From contig LR990048.1 in the NCBI GenBank assembly GCA_905147135.1, positions 8,354,563 through 8,418,562 of the forward strand: a DNA stretch of 64,000 nucleotides, in the 5' to 3' direction. A program made the position numbers and the translations under genes. The DNA comes from Blastobasis lacticolella. Its lineage: Eukaryota; Arthropoda; Insecta; Lepidoptera; Blastobasidae. Positions 1 through 9,600 of the stretch are shown here, one piece after another. Each line of letters opens with the position of its first letter. Positions within the stretch are counted from its first letter, which is position 1. Below the pieces are notes generated by a model. The model saw nothing but the letters and a program-made list of their open reading frames with translations, searched no databases and was not told where the DNA came from.

Positions 1-456
1 GGGCGATGAAGAAATAGTAGGTAGTAAGATTATTTTTAATTTGTTTTTCTGTTTGCTGTTTGTTTGTCTGTTTGTACACGCTAATCTATGGAACTACTGG
101 ACGGATTTGAGTAAAACTTATTTTTTTGCGTAGCTATTAAACCTGGGCAACATATAGGGTATAATTAATTTTAGAAACTGGAACACCTAATGCAGAACCT
201 TGATAAACCAGCTAAACTATAAGTATAATTGAAATGGCGAATGGATTTCGATGGGTATTCACAGTTTGGTAGTTTGATGTCCAACTTAAAATCTAGATCG
301 TGTTTCATCTAATTCGGCTAGTTAGAAAAAGGCTACAGCTTGACCTCTTCGTAGTACTAGTTTTCATACATTAGGGGAGGTCTTTTAAAATGGTCGATCG
401 GGAAAAAGATGAACTGCCCTAAAAACTTTCCACGCGGACGCAGTCGCAGAAGCTAT
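1..456 (+). mobile_element. Helitron-like (Lep1-type) fragment
   Basis: The text has the typical lepidopteran layout: an early run of TTTGTCTG/TTTG words, then an ACTGGACGGATTT motif, then a GC-rich hairpin-like end (CGCGGACGCAGTCGC, about 433-447) followed by AAGCTAT. Lep1-type Helitrons normally end in CTAG just after such a hairpin; here the last base is changed. The second copy is at 47873-48311. The left end is not visible. Confidence 0.45.
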
Positions 457-560
457 TATAAATAAAATTAGTCGATGCTAAATATAGTTTCGGCTAAATA
501 TTTACTCATAAACGTGCAACGGAGGCAAACTAGATAACAAACAATTTCTCTGTATTGCAG

Positions 561-788
561 ATACGTAACAAGAAACCGTTTACAAGTAAAAATCGTCTGT
601 CGATAACCTGTGACCCCGAAGCCGGCGATTATGATATGTACGAGAGAATGATTCCGTCATACGAGCAATCCCCAAAACATGACAAATTTCATATAGAAAA
701 TTACACACCGCTACGAGCGAAGAACCATGACCTACCGAAAGTTCATAGCTTAAGAAAACAATATTCAACAGATTCTGCTTCAGCTTAG
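561..788 (+). CDS. Terminal exon of an unknown plus-strand gene (partial)
   Basis: A reading frame opens directly after a good 3' splice site (pyrimidine-rich stretch ending TGTATTGCAG at 551-560) and runs to TAG at 786-788. It encodes 75 residues, rich in charged and Tyr residues and ending YSTDSASA. No family was recognised. The frame is kept in copy 2 (48416-48643) with four amino-acid changes (F to I, R to H, Y to H, P to Q) and no frameshift. The upstream exons would lie left of the window. It could be one of two alternative last exons with 6103-6361. No AATAAA is seen nearby; a MITE starts about 40 bases downstream. It may also be a decayed remnant. Confidence 0.42.
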   Translation: MRNKKPFTSKNRLSITCDPEAGDYDMYERMIPSYEQSPKHDKFHIENYTPLRAKNHDLPKVHSLRKQYSTDSASA

Positions 789-829
789 CTGTTTTGATAG
801 ATTTGATGGGGTGCCAATGTATAATCTGT

Positions 830-1432
830 CCAAACTGACTTGTCGTATTAGGTTAAGGAAATTATGTATTTATTTATATGGATAATGTGCAGCAGTATTC
901 GTTGAAATTCACGTTCATGTGTTTTTTATATAATTCTCGACATCTATACACCATATACGTAGCGTGATTGATACGGCAAGTCGTGAGCGTCGGTGGCCGA
1001 GCGGTTAGACTAGGTATACAACTCGTAAGCCAGAGGTCCAGGGTTCGAATCCCGCTCCGGCCATATACCAATGACTGTTATGTAGTTATGTCTGAGTTAT
1101 GTACATAAGTGGAATACTAACCGATGCTCTTACGGTGTGGGAAACATCGTGATGAAACCTGCACATTCAGGCGACTTGATGTGTAACCATGATCCAATCT
1201 GGTCAGGTTCCCCTGGTAGCAGGGTCATGGAGGTCAGATGGCAGTCGTTCCACTATAATCACCTGACCTGCCAAATCCTGGATCATGGTAAAGGTGGACC
1301 CCGGGCTCTCGTGCGCGAGAGCACAACCGGGACATTAACGCCAAGATGATTATTTATTGATACGCAAGTCGTGATTTTGGGCATTGTTTGTTCACCAAAT
1401 AAGACAAGTTAGTTTAAACAGATCATAGTGTA
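830..1432. mobile_element. MITE with about 30-bp terminal inverted repeats, split by a SINE
   Basis: The left end reads ATCTGTCCAAACTGACTTGT and the right end reads as its near complement (ACAAGTTAGTTTAAACAGAT). An uninterrupted relative lies at 4914-5128, which shows that the 369-base SINE at 987-1355 was inserted into this one. The copy-2 version spans about 48674-49289. Confidence 0.6.
987..1355 (+). mobile_element. tRNA-derived SINE (family SINE1), full length
   Basis: The head is tRNA-like: GTCGGTGGCCGAGCGGTTAG carries an A-box-like sequence and GGTTCGAATCC is a clear B box (about 1040-1050). The body continues to a 3' end reading ATTAACGCCAAGATGATTAT. It is flanked by a duplication of ATTGATACGGCAAGTCGTGA (967-986 and 1356-1374, the right copy lacking one G). 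Other copies: 24350-24700, 21409-21807, 48843-49211, and truncated ones near 11593 and 61269. Confidence 0.85.
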
Positions 1433-2251
1433 AAGAAGTAATATTTGCCACCCATTTTAATGTACCTACTTTCATTACCTGTACGAATTTCATAATTATG
1501 AGCTTTAGTGCTTTCTCGTCAACCACTGTTATTCATTATTAGATTTGATACATCGATCTCTTATTTTACCACACTTTGCCCTAAGTGTGGTTTGGTCTAC
1601 CAGACTACGAAAAAAAAATTTTTCCTTAATACAATTGACTGGACCACATAAGGACCTTTTACCTGTCTGTGCTTACTTAAGTTTATTTCCAACAGCATAC
1701 CTACATTTCGATTACTTTATCAACTAACAAATGTAAATTCACTAGTAAAACTTGAAATCTCAAAATGGGAAAATATGAATAAAACCGATATTTTAACATT
1801 TCCTTTAGTTTTCCTCGGTGTGTTGTGGTAGGTCAGAGCAAAGTGGCCTTCTCTGCCTACCCCACCTCATAACTTCAGAACAAGTGCAGCTATTGACCAA
1901 TTCTTTTTCTATTGGGTTTGTAATTGTTAAGACAAGGTATGTATGAAAAAAGGCTAGGTAGGGGTAGAGTAGCGTAGGGTAGTTCATTTAATCCCTGTCG
2001 TTCAATTAGGGGCAGGAGACAACGTGAACGAAGCCACTAAATCTACATGACATAATCATGTAGGTATAGAATCGTGATCTCAGAAGGCCCCATCGGTTTT
2101 AAGGACACAATTTACATAATTATTCCAACCACAAAACGTCCATGTTTCAGCTTGAGTGCCCATCGGCGCTGAAGACCAGTTAGGGTTATCACATCAGGTG
2201 TTATTTCTGCTACTTCATGTAACTGTGCATTTCGTGCGTGAAATTACGGGT
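1433..2251. other. Non-coding stretch, nothing recognised
   Basis: AT-rich DNA with short reading frames only. The frames that look open (for example near 1545-1727 and 1805-1987) are not preserved in copy 2 because of indels, so no gene is called. Confidence 0.6.
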
Positions 2252-2393
2252 ACAGGTATCGGCCAAAGGTAACGAATATTAGCTAGTTTCGGCTTCATTC
2301 GGCTTCGTATTTACTCACACGCGTGCGACAGAGACGATGTTCTATGAAGCCGAACCAGCTGATGTGCATTATTTATGGCCGATACCTGTTAAA
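2252..2393. mobile_element. Short MITE, likely TA target
   Basis: Terminal inverted repeats CAGGTATCGGCC and GGCCGATACCTG bound about 142 bases. Copy 2 (about 50153-50290) is flanked by TA on both sides, pointing to a Tc1/mariner-type MITE. A related sequence in opposite orientation lies at 36868-36965 in an L3 intron. Confidence 0.6.
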
Positions 2394-4130
2394 ACAATAG
2401 TCGGCCGGCTTCTGTTATATCTTTACCTGTTCTCCCTTCTCCACTACTCTTCATCCCCCATCGTCATCCTCATTCAATCCGTTAGCTTTCGCATCCCACT
2501 CAGCTCACTCATGACAATCCATCGCTTCTTGGGCTTCTCTTTCTTGATAGCGTCACTAGGCGATTTCCTACATCCAAAGACAAAAAAATCGAAGAGAGTT
2601 AAAATATAACCCATGTTCACACACACTAAACTTTAAGCTTATACTTTAAAAAGTATTGCATACAAGAAAACGTTAAGGTCATTCTCAATTGTATTTAAGA
2701 ATTTTGTGCAAGCGGGGCTTAAAGTTAGAGAATGTCATAGACAGACGGCAGTAGAGTAGCATTACCAGGCTATTTAATTGGGTCGGCCTGTAATTTTAAT
2801 AATGTTTTCGACAGAATATGCCAAAGTATATAAATCAAAGCCAAAGTATATAAATCATCAAGGAGATAAAAAGAGGTCTGATTAAACCTTAATTTCAACC
2901 ATAGCCAAGAATGGATCTTTGCAATTTCGGCGACGAGTACGATGAACACTTACGTGGGTAGTGTAACTTTCTAGTCACCCTAATACCTATTTATCTGTAA
3001 AAAATACAAACATACAAATATTTACCTATAAAAGGTAAAACAATACATAATAAACATCGTTTCAAATGATAAGCGAGTTACACTTTAACCACACACTGTT
3101 CTATATATGATATACCTATTTATTTCCTAGTCCATCAACTATAAACATACGATATAAATAAATTGTACGATAACGAGCTCATGGTACATAGTGATCGTTA
3201 CAGTAGCACCATTTTCTTTGCTTTTAATTTCATCTTAACCTCGTAATAAAATACGTAATTTGCGCGAAATCAACGCATAAACAATTAACATTTATGTAAG
3301 CAGATACAGTTCAAAAGCGTATATGCATTACCACTTTAAAAATCAAATTCCCGTGCAGTTGTTAAGAGGTTTTATAGCAAGTAAGTAGCATATCGTTAGA
3401 AAGGGCATAAAGTAGACAACATTTTAAAATGAAAAAAGTATCACAATCTTTTAGTTATTTTTAATGCAGTTTAAATGCAATTTGCCAGTTTTTCTTATTA
3501 AAGTAGCAATGGTTTTTTGAGTTATAATAAATTAGTTAACTTTAATGCACGACATCATGCACTTTTTGCTGGATTGTGCATTGAGCAATAGTTTGAGAGT
3601 TTCCACTGCAACTGTTACCTTATTTCAATTATGCAGTTCATCGTTTAGATAGATACAAACAGACTAAGTTAGATTAAGTATTATAGTTATGAAGAACTGT
3701 GTATTCATTTTATTTATAAATAAATAAAACAATGAGGCTGTCATAGTCAATCCATTTGAGTAAGGCTCGGTAAAAATCTAGAATAAATGAATAAATTCTA
3801 TTTTTTCGTCCTACAATACATAAAAAAAATTGTAGGCTATAGTTAAAATAATTTTTTAAGTTTAATTTTAGGACTAACCGACGAACATGAATGAAAAGGT
3901 TGACGAATGTGGAAGAAGCGAGAGAGATTTGTTAGGACCATAGCAATTGGAACAATATGTCCTAACCCTACGGGAAAAACACGTGACGGTACGAGTGAGT
4001 GGTACGAGATAAGAAAAAGTAGGGAATTTTCGGAAATACATTTTCTATTATACATATAATAAAACTGTAATAGCTATTTCTGCAAATTGAAGATATTTGA
4101 AATATCGAAAGGTATAGCTAGCTATAGCTA
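2394..4130. other. AT-rich intergenic DNA, no gene
   Basis: An ORF from 2337 to 2609 carries many hydrophobic residues but is cut by a TAG in copy 2, so it is not believed. The remainder is AT-rich with no splice-bounded frame. It is conserved with 50291-52010 at a few percent divergence plus small indels. Confidence 0.6.
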
Positions 4131-4131
4131 T

Positions 4132-4364
4132 TCATAGCGGTGTGGTGTCCGGCAGAGTAGAATAGCACCAACCCCTTAAACTCGTGGGTGTCGTACAAGG
4201 CGACTAATGTTTTCGAGGCAAAAGATCTAGAGTCTCCGTAGGCTGGAAAATGGGTAGCAGCGTTTTCCACTGTTACATTTACTACGGTGGAGATTATGGC
4301 AATAACCTCCCCTTTCATGGGAGAGGCCCTTAGTCCTGCAGTGGACTGTTACGGACTGTGATGA
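4132..4364 (+). mobile_element. RTE-derived short non-autonomous element
   Basis: It starts GGTGTGGTGTCCGGCAGAG and ends GGACTGTGATGATGATAG. The start is related to the 5' end of the RTE at 14737-17908 (on its minus strand) and the tail to its ATG-rich 3' end. Flanks ATAGCTATTC and ATAGCTACTC look like a target duplication. Copy 1 lacks about 27 internal bases still present in copy 2 (52012-52264). Confidence 0.65.
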
Positions 4365-4913
4365 TGATAGCTACTCGTGCCAATTTAAGTATATTATGTC
4401 AAATTCCATTCCATTTTCTGTTATACGGGTGTAATCGTCCGATTTCCGGACTAGGTTTGGCCCGCCATTTCGATCAAAGGTTATGTACTTCCCCAGGTTC
4501 ATCTCCAGCTATCTGCATAAAAATTTCATTAAAGTCGGTTCTACATTACACCGACTTAGTCTTGAAAACGTAAAGTATACCGTCACGGTTTATTAATAAT
4601 AAAGTAAAATACATTTGCAATTAATTTCGCTGATACAGTTAATTGATGCAGAAGATCAACTTATTTTTTAGTGCTTATTAACTATTATATTTAATAGTGC
4701 CTACGTAGGGAAGTAAAATGAACGGTATTGAGAATGGTGATGTCACTGTGAAGACGTAATTCCTCATGCCTGTAATTTTCCTGGCTTTTTTAGCCTTTAA
4801 ACCGTAAAACAATAATGCAATCATTGCTGCTTGGCAGAAATAGATACCTGGTCTGGTGGCAGTAAAAAGGAGCACCAACCCTTTCTATTTAAGGGTGTCG
4901 GACAAATTAACTA

Positions 4914-5128
4914 AAATCTGTCCAGACTGACTTGTCTTATTTGGTTATGGAAATAATGTATTTAAATGGATAGTTTGCAACAGTATTACTTGAACTTCAC
5001 ATTGTATGTCATCTTAGATATCTATACACAATGTACGTAGCGTAATTGATACGACAAGTCGTGATTTGGACATTATTTGTTTACCAAATAAGACAAGTCA
5101 GTATGGACAGATCATAATGCCCAATTGC
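4914..5128. mobile_element. MITE, uninterrupted relative of the one at 830-1432
   Basis: Inverted ends ATCTGTCCAGACTGACTTGT and ACAAGTCAGTATGGACAGAT enclose about 215 bases. The interior matches the two halves of the element at 830-1432 outside its SINE. Copy 2 equivalent: about 53311-53515. Confidence 0.6.
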
Positions 5129-5267
5129 ACCAAACTTAGGCGATGCCTATTGTGATGCCATAAAACATTCCTAAGCTTTCAGGAGACACACAATCAGTGT
5201 CATAAATTTAAGAGTTACCTAAGTTTTCATATAAGGTTGGTGCAACCGGCATTAGAGGCAGTCAAAA

Positions 5268-5294
5268 TAGGAGAGAGAGAAAGAGAGAGAGAAC
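5268..5294. repeat. GA-rich simple repeat
   Basis: An interrupted GAGAGA run with shared flanks in copy 2 (about 53667-53692). It makes open frames on both strands that are compositional only. Confidence 0.7.
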
Positions 5295-5624
5295 AAGGAA
5301 CTGAGCATAACAAGCTACTGGCACACTCAACAACACTACTGCCCAAACATTTAAAAAAAAAAAAAGAGGGTAAAGAAAGACTATGTAGGAAAATATATAA
5401 GGTGTTACAGAGACTTAAGGAAATAACTGTGAACTGCTTTTTTGAAAGTAAATTTACTGGAACTTCGTCTGATCTCCAAAGGTAGATCATTCCAAAGTCT
5501 AGCAGCGATTAAGGAAAAAGAATTGGACAGAAATCCAGTCCGGTGAAGGGGAAGGTTTAAGGAGAGAGTGTTTGAAGAACGGAGGCTACGGTCGTGGGTG
5601 TCGCAAAGATATTGGAATTATATC

Positions 5625-5775
5625 AGCCAGAAGACGCCCACTGCTGGATATAGGCCTCCCCCAGAGATCTCCACAAAGGCCGGTCCTGTGCTTTCCGCAA
5701 CCAGCTAGTACCTGCGATCCGTACCAGGTCGTCGGTCCACCTTGTGGGAGGCCTACCCACGCTGCGTAAAGTGTC
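5625..5775 (-). mobile_element. RTE LINE 3'-end fragment
   Basis: Matches the 3' part of the RTE at about 14757-14905 (shared words GCCTCCCCCAGAGATCTCCA and GTCGTCGGTCCACCTTGT), so it encodes the last residues of the RT reading frame on the minus strand. Repeated at about 54024-54172. Confidence 0.75.
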
Positions 5776-6102
5776 TCTATTAATAACGGAATTCTCGTTA
5801 AAATCGTCACCTGCAGCTCACCCCAACTGCACGATGCCCACTGCTAGTCAAAGGCCTCCCTCCACGCCTTCCGTATCGATGATTTTGTGCCTCATGTGTC
5901 GTACCCTGCGATAGACTGTAGGTACGTGTTCGCCACTCGACAACAATTGCGCTACATCAACCGTTAATTTATCGAGCTATATGGCAAAATAATTACCATT
6001 TTAATTTTGCCACGCAGAGAAACATCGAGCATTTCGAAATTCTACTACGTTATTTTTTTATGATGAGTGCTTGTAACTAACCTTGAATTGAATGCTTCTC
6101 AG

Positions 6103-6361
6103 GAGCTTGGGACTCCGTTCCTACCCGGCATACGATTTGTCCATGTGGAGCTTGCTGCCTATGCGGTCGCCGGCAGTACATTCCAAGAGACGCAGAAAGG
6201 GCTCTGCAACGCCGTCCCGACATGAGAGAATTCGACAACCGGGTCAAGTATACCTATCAAACTATGAGGATAATGTACAATTAAATGGTGAGAGCTCCAA
6301 ATTGACCAGTGATGCAGCAGTCTGTTCTGGCGATGAAATGATATACGCTTGCGAAAACTAA
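6103..6361 (+). CDS. Second terminal exon of an unknown plus-strand gene (partial)
   Basis: A frame follows the splice-like sequence TGAATGCTTCTCAG (AG at 6101-6102) and ends TAA at 6359-6361. The C-terminal half is non-repetitive and plausible as protein (ending SGDEMIYACEN); a basic stretch KRRRKGS comes before it. An AATAAA lies about 17 bases after the stop (near 6378) and another near 6437, as expected of a 3' exon. Copy 2 (54501-54759) keeps the frame with one change, D to N. No family was recognised. It may be an alternative last exon with 561-788. Confidence 0.4.
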
Positions 6362-6603
6362 GCTTTAAATGGGTGTCAAATAAAACGATTGCGGTTTAAT
6401 ATTTTTATTTAATTTAATATAAACCCTGGTTCAATAAAATTATCAGAATGACAACATTCGTTTTTGTTTAGAGTATTAAGTAATGTTACCTACCTGGATG
6501 CGTTAAGTCGAGAACAGAGTGCATTGGCGCTCATTGGAGGTCTATACCGAGTAGTGGACTAATACCTATGCTGTTGGGGATGTTAAAGACTAGCTAATTC
6601 TTA

Positions 6604-9600
6604 TTAATTTTTCACAGGAAATCTTAGATTGTGTGTAATTGTAATACTAGATACGTCAGTCCCATTTATGGTCAAATATGTATCGTCGATCAGTGCCATG
6701 AATAGCAACTGTCTCTGTATATAATCCGGGCTGTCGTTACATTCAATTAAGCTTGATTTCTTCATTTCGCAAATATACGCCAGTTCTCGATTACAAGGAT
6801 CGTCGTACAACAACCCATTGCGTCCTACTGTACCACATAACTCGTCTCCGTTTGCATTGTTAGGCTCGCCTGGTGACCATGTATTGTAGCCGCTCATTGA
6901 TAATGATTTGCCTGCGAAAATAGTTGAATACATAAGGAAATTCTTCTAAAAAAAGAAAATAAACTTTTTTTATTCCGCGCAGTGCCAACGAACAGACAGC
7001 CCACCAGAGGGCTTTCCATGAGCTCTTATAGCAGGACCTAAACAGAATTACTTTCGCTTTGAACAAGACAAGTTTATGTGACACGTATAGCGCTGTCTCG
7101 TTCTAAGCAAGGCAGTTCTGTTTAGGTCCTGCTACAAGAGTTCATGGTAAGGCCCCTGATGGGCGGTAACTGTCGCCCATTACATCTACGATTCATAAAA
7201 CGTCATAGTTTAGTAATCGCCATTTTCTCTCCCTAGGAGCTTCGTCACGTTATGGACTTAATATGACAGAACACGATGAAATATCTATACTATTTACGTG
7301 TGTCCCTTTACTAACCAGTACGTTGAAGTAAGACTTGGGCGGTTTGCACCAAATTATTTATCAAAATGATGTTAAACGTCATCTTTAAATGTGTTATAAG
7401 AATTGTACAGCAAGCCCAGCTTAGTTTTATGAAATACGTAAATGAAATAAGTCCTAATTGAGGCTTGCATGAATAAAAAAACGGCTATAAAGATAATTTG
7501 GCACGTGACCGAAATCCGAACTAGAGTTGCCATCTTGTAAAGCGTCATTTTTGACATACAACATATTTAGTTCGTAAACATCGGCTAAATTTCTTAGCAT
7601 ATTCATGTTCTTCATATTAAAACCATAACTTTGATTTAAAACCGCAAAAAAATTAGCGGCATGTTCTAGTGTATGTTAGATGGTAAATACGTTGTTTGGG
7701 ATAATCAAAATATGTTTTTGTGTCCTATATCAAGTCTTTCACGGATTTTATATTTTTCCCTTTACTTATGCTACAAGACCTAGCTGCATGCCAAATTCTA
7801 AGATTCAAGATCTGCTACTCTATAGGTTTTGATAACAGTTTTGACGACGTCCGTCCCTTTCCTCGAAATCCTTCCCACAGATTGCAGAAAAGCGAGAGGA
7901 AAGATGTTATACATCAAAAACCAAAAACCAATTTAAACACTTACCATTAGTAGTAATCCAGGTACTATTTACGTTAAAGAATCCAAGAAAAGCGGAGTCC
8001 ACCCACCTCCATCCAGGTCGGATAGACTCGGGAGGATTTTCCTCAAACACTTCCATGATAACTTCAGCCTCTTCCGCACTATTGATGACAGCTAGGTCTC
8101 CACCTTCGGCCATGCAAGTCATGAAAGCGTTACTCCAATTGTCGCGTAACCGATGGAACTTATAACAGCGGTCAGTTCTTGTGTTCAATATGTATTCTGA
8201 AAAGTAAATTACCTTAGAGTACAGAGCATAGGTGCAATAAATATTTTTTTTAACAGAGACCAAGAGGTGGACTCGAACAACAGTTATGAGTTCTTGATAA
8301 TGATTATGAAATTGTTTTACATGTATTAACACACACAAAATACAACGATTCAACAAAAGGTAACTTGTGTACTAAGGCAAGCTATTTTAACTATATCATT
8401 TTCATGATAGTTTTATAGTTCTCTCGTTATAATTTTCTCGTTCGCATAGTACTCGCATCGAACTACGAGTCAGTTTGAAACCAGTGCTGTGATTATTCAG
8501 TTGTGATCGGTCCAACAAACCCATGCGGTCATATGATCCATCTCATCGATAGCAATCTAAAAGGAGCGGATGCGGTACCGGCTTTGAAGTACCTGTAGAC
8601 ATTTCCTTTTGAAAAATCCGGCGTTATAGTTCAAAAGAAAGATCTCGGGTAGGTAATTCTACATCTTGCATGTGCGCGGTAAAAAGGCTCGCCATGCCCA
8701 TATGTTATCTGGAAACAGGCATATATTCTATCCTCGGAGGATGCGGTAATGGAGAAGTGACGGTGGCACCAAATTAAACAGTTTTCTTCTCCATCTCCCA
8801 TTTTTAACTTTCCAGGAACAACACACTTACCAGAATCAACAGTTCCACACTCTGTCATGTCAGTGATATCGTTATCTTTCTTATGACACATAAATGGAAG
8901 CTGCACATGTAGATCTACTACATCATACGTTCCGTTATAATGCATAATCAAAATTTGCTCTATCGGAGATGACGGGCGTAACACGTAGTTATCTGTTTCT
9001 TGCTGTTCCAATTCTGTGGATCGAAAATGATTAACATTAGTTGCATTAATGTATATGACATTACGGTAACCTCAAATTAGTAATACAAATGGGTGCCGTA
9101 TGCATTTGCTGATGATAACAAACCACTTATGCTATGGCGCTAACTCTGAAATCGCAAAAATATCAGCTGTTTGTTTCATACATATTATTCGCTGATATTG
9201 TTTGATTTTCTTTTTTCGAAACAGCTGATTTATTTATCGCGATTTCAGAGTTGGTGCCATAGTTAAAGGTGTTTGCATTGCGCGCACATGCACATGGTGC
9301 CCCTTTGTATTACCAATTTGAGGTCACCCTGTATAGTAAATAAGTAAGTAAGTTTATGTTTAGTTGTATCTTTTTATCGCTTTCGTTTTCTTTGCATTTT
9401 ATTTTATTTACCTTTTTTGGTTGGAGTTCGATATATAAATAACCTATAATCTGTGTGTATTGAAGCCACGTTTTTCTTCTGCATCAGTTGTTGTATAGCC
9501 TTTCCCATGTCTTTGTTGGTCCCTGATGGCTTCACTAGGTCCGCACCTGAAAATTAGTTTTGAATATTATAATTATTGCTACATCAATTAGGTTTTTTCT

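Noticed and set aside
1000..1065. tRNA-like sequence with A-box-like and B-box motifs
   Set aside because: It is the head of SINE1 with a target duplication and recurs as a repeat, so it is not a tRNA gene. The same applies to the SINE2 head near 10430-10500.
2337..2609. 90-residue hydrophobic plus-strand ORF that might be a small membrane protein
   Set aside because: The matching position in copy 2 has an in-frame TAG and indels, and the start lies inside a MITE.
5227..5490. Overlapping ORFs on both strands, 82 and 87 residues
   Set aside because: They come from a GA-rich simple repeat and A/T runs; no splice or start context, and indels in copy 2.
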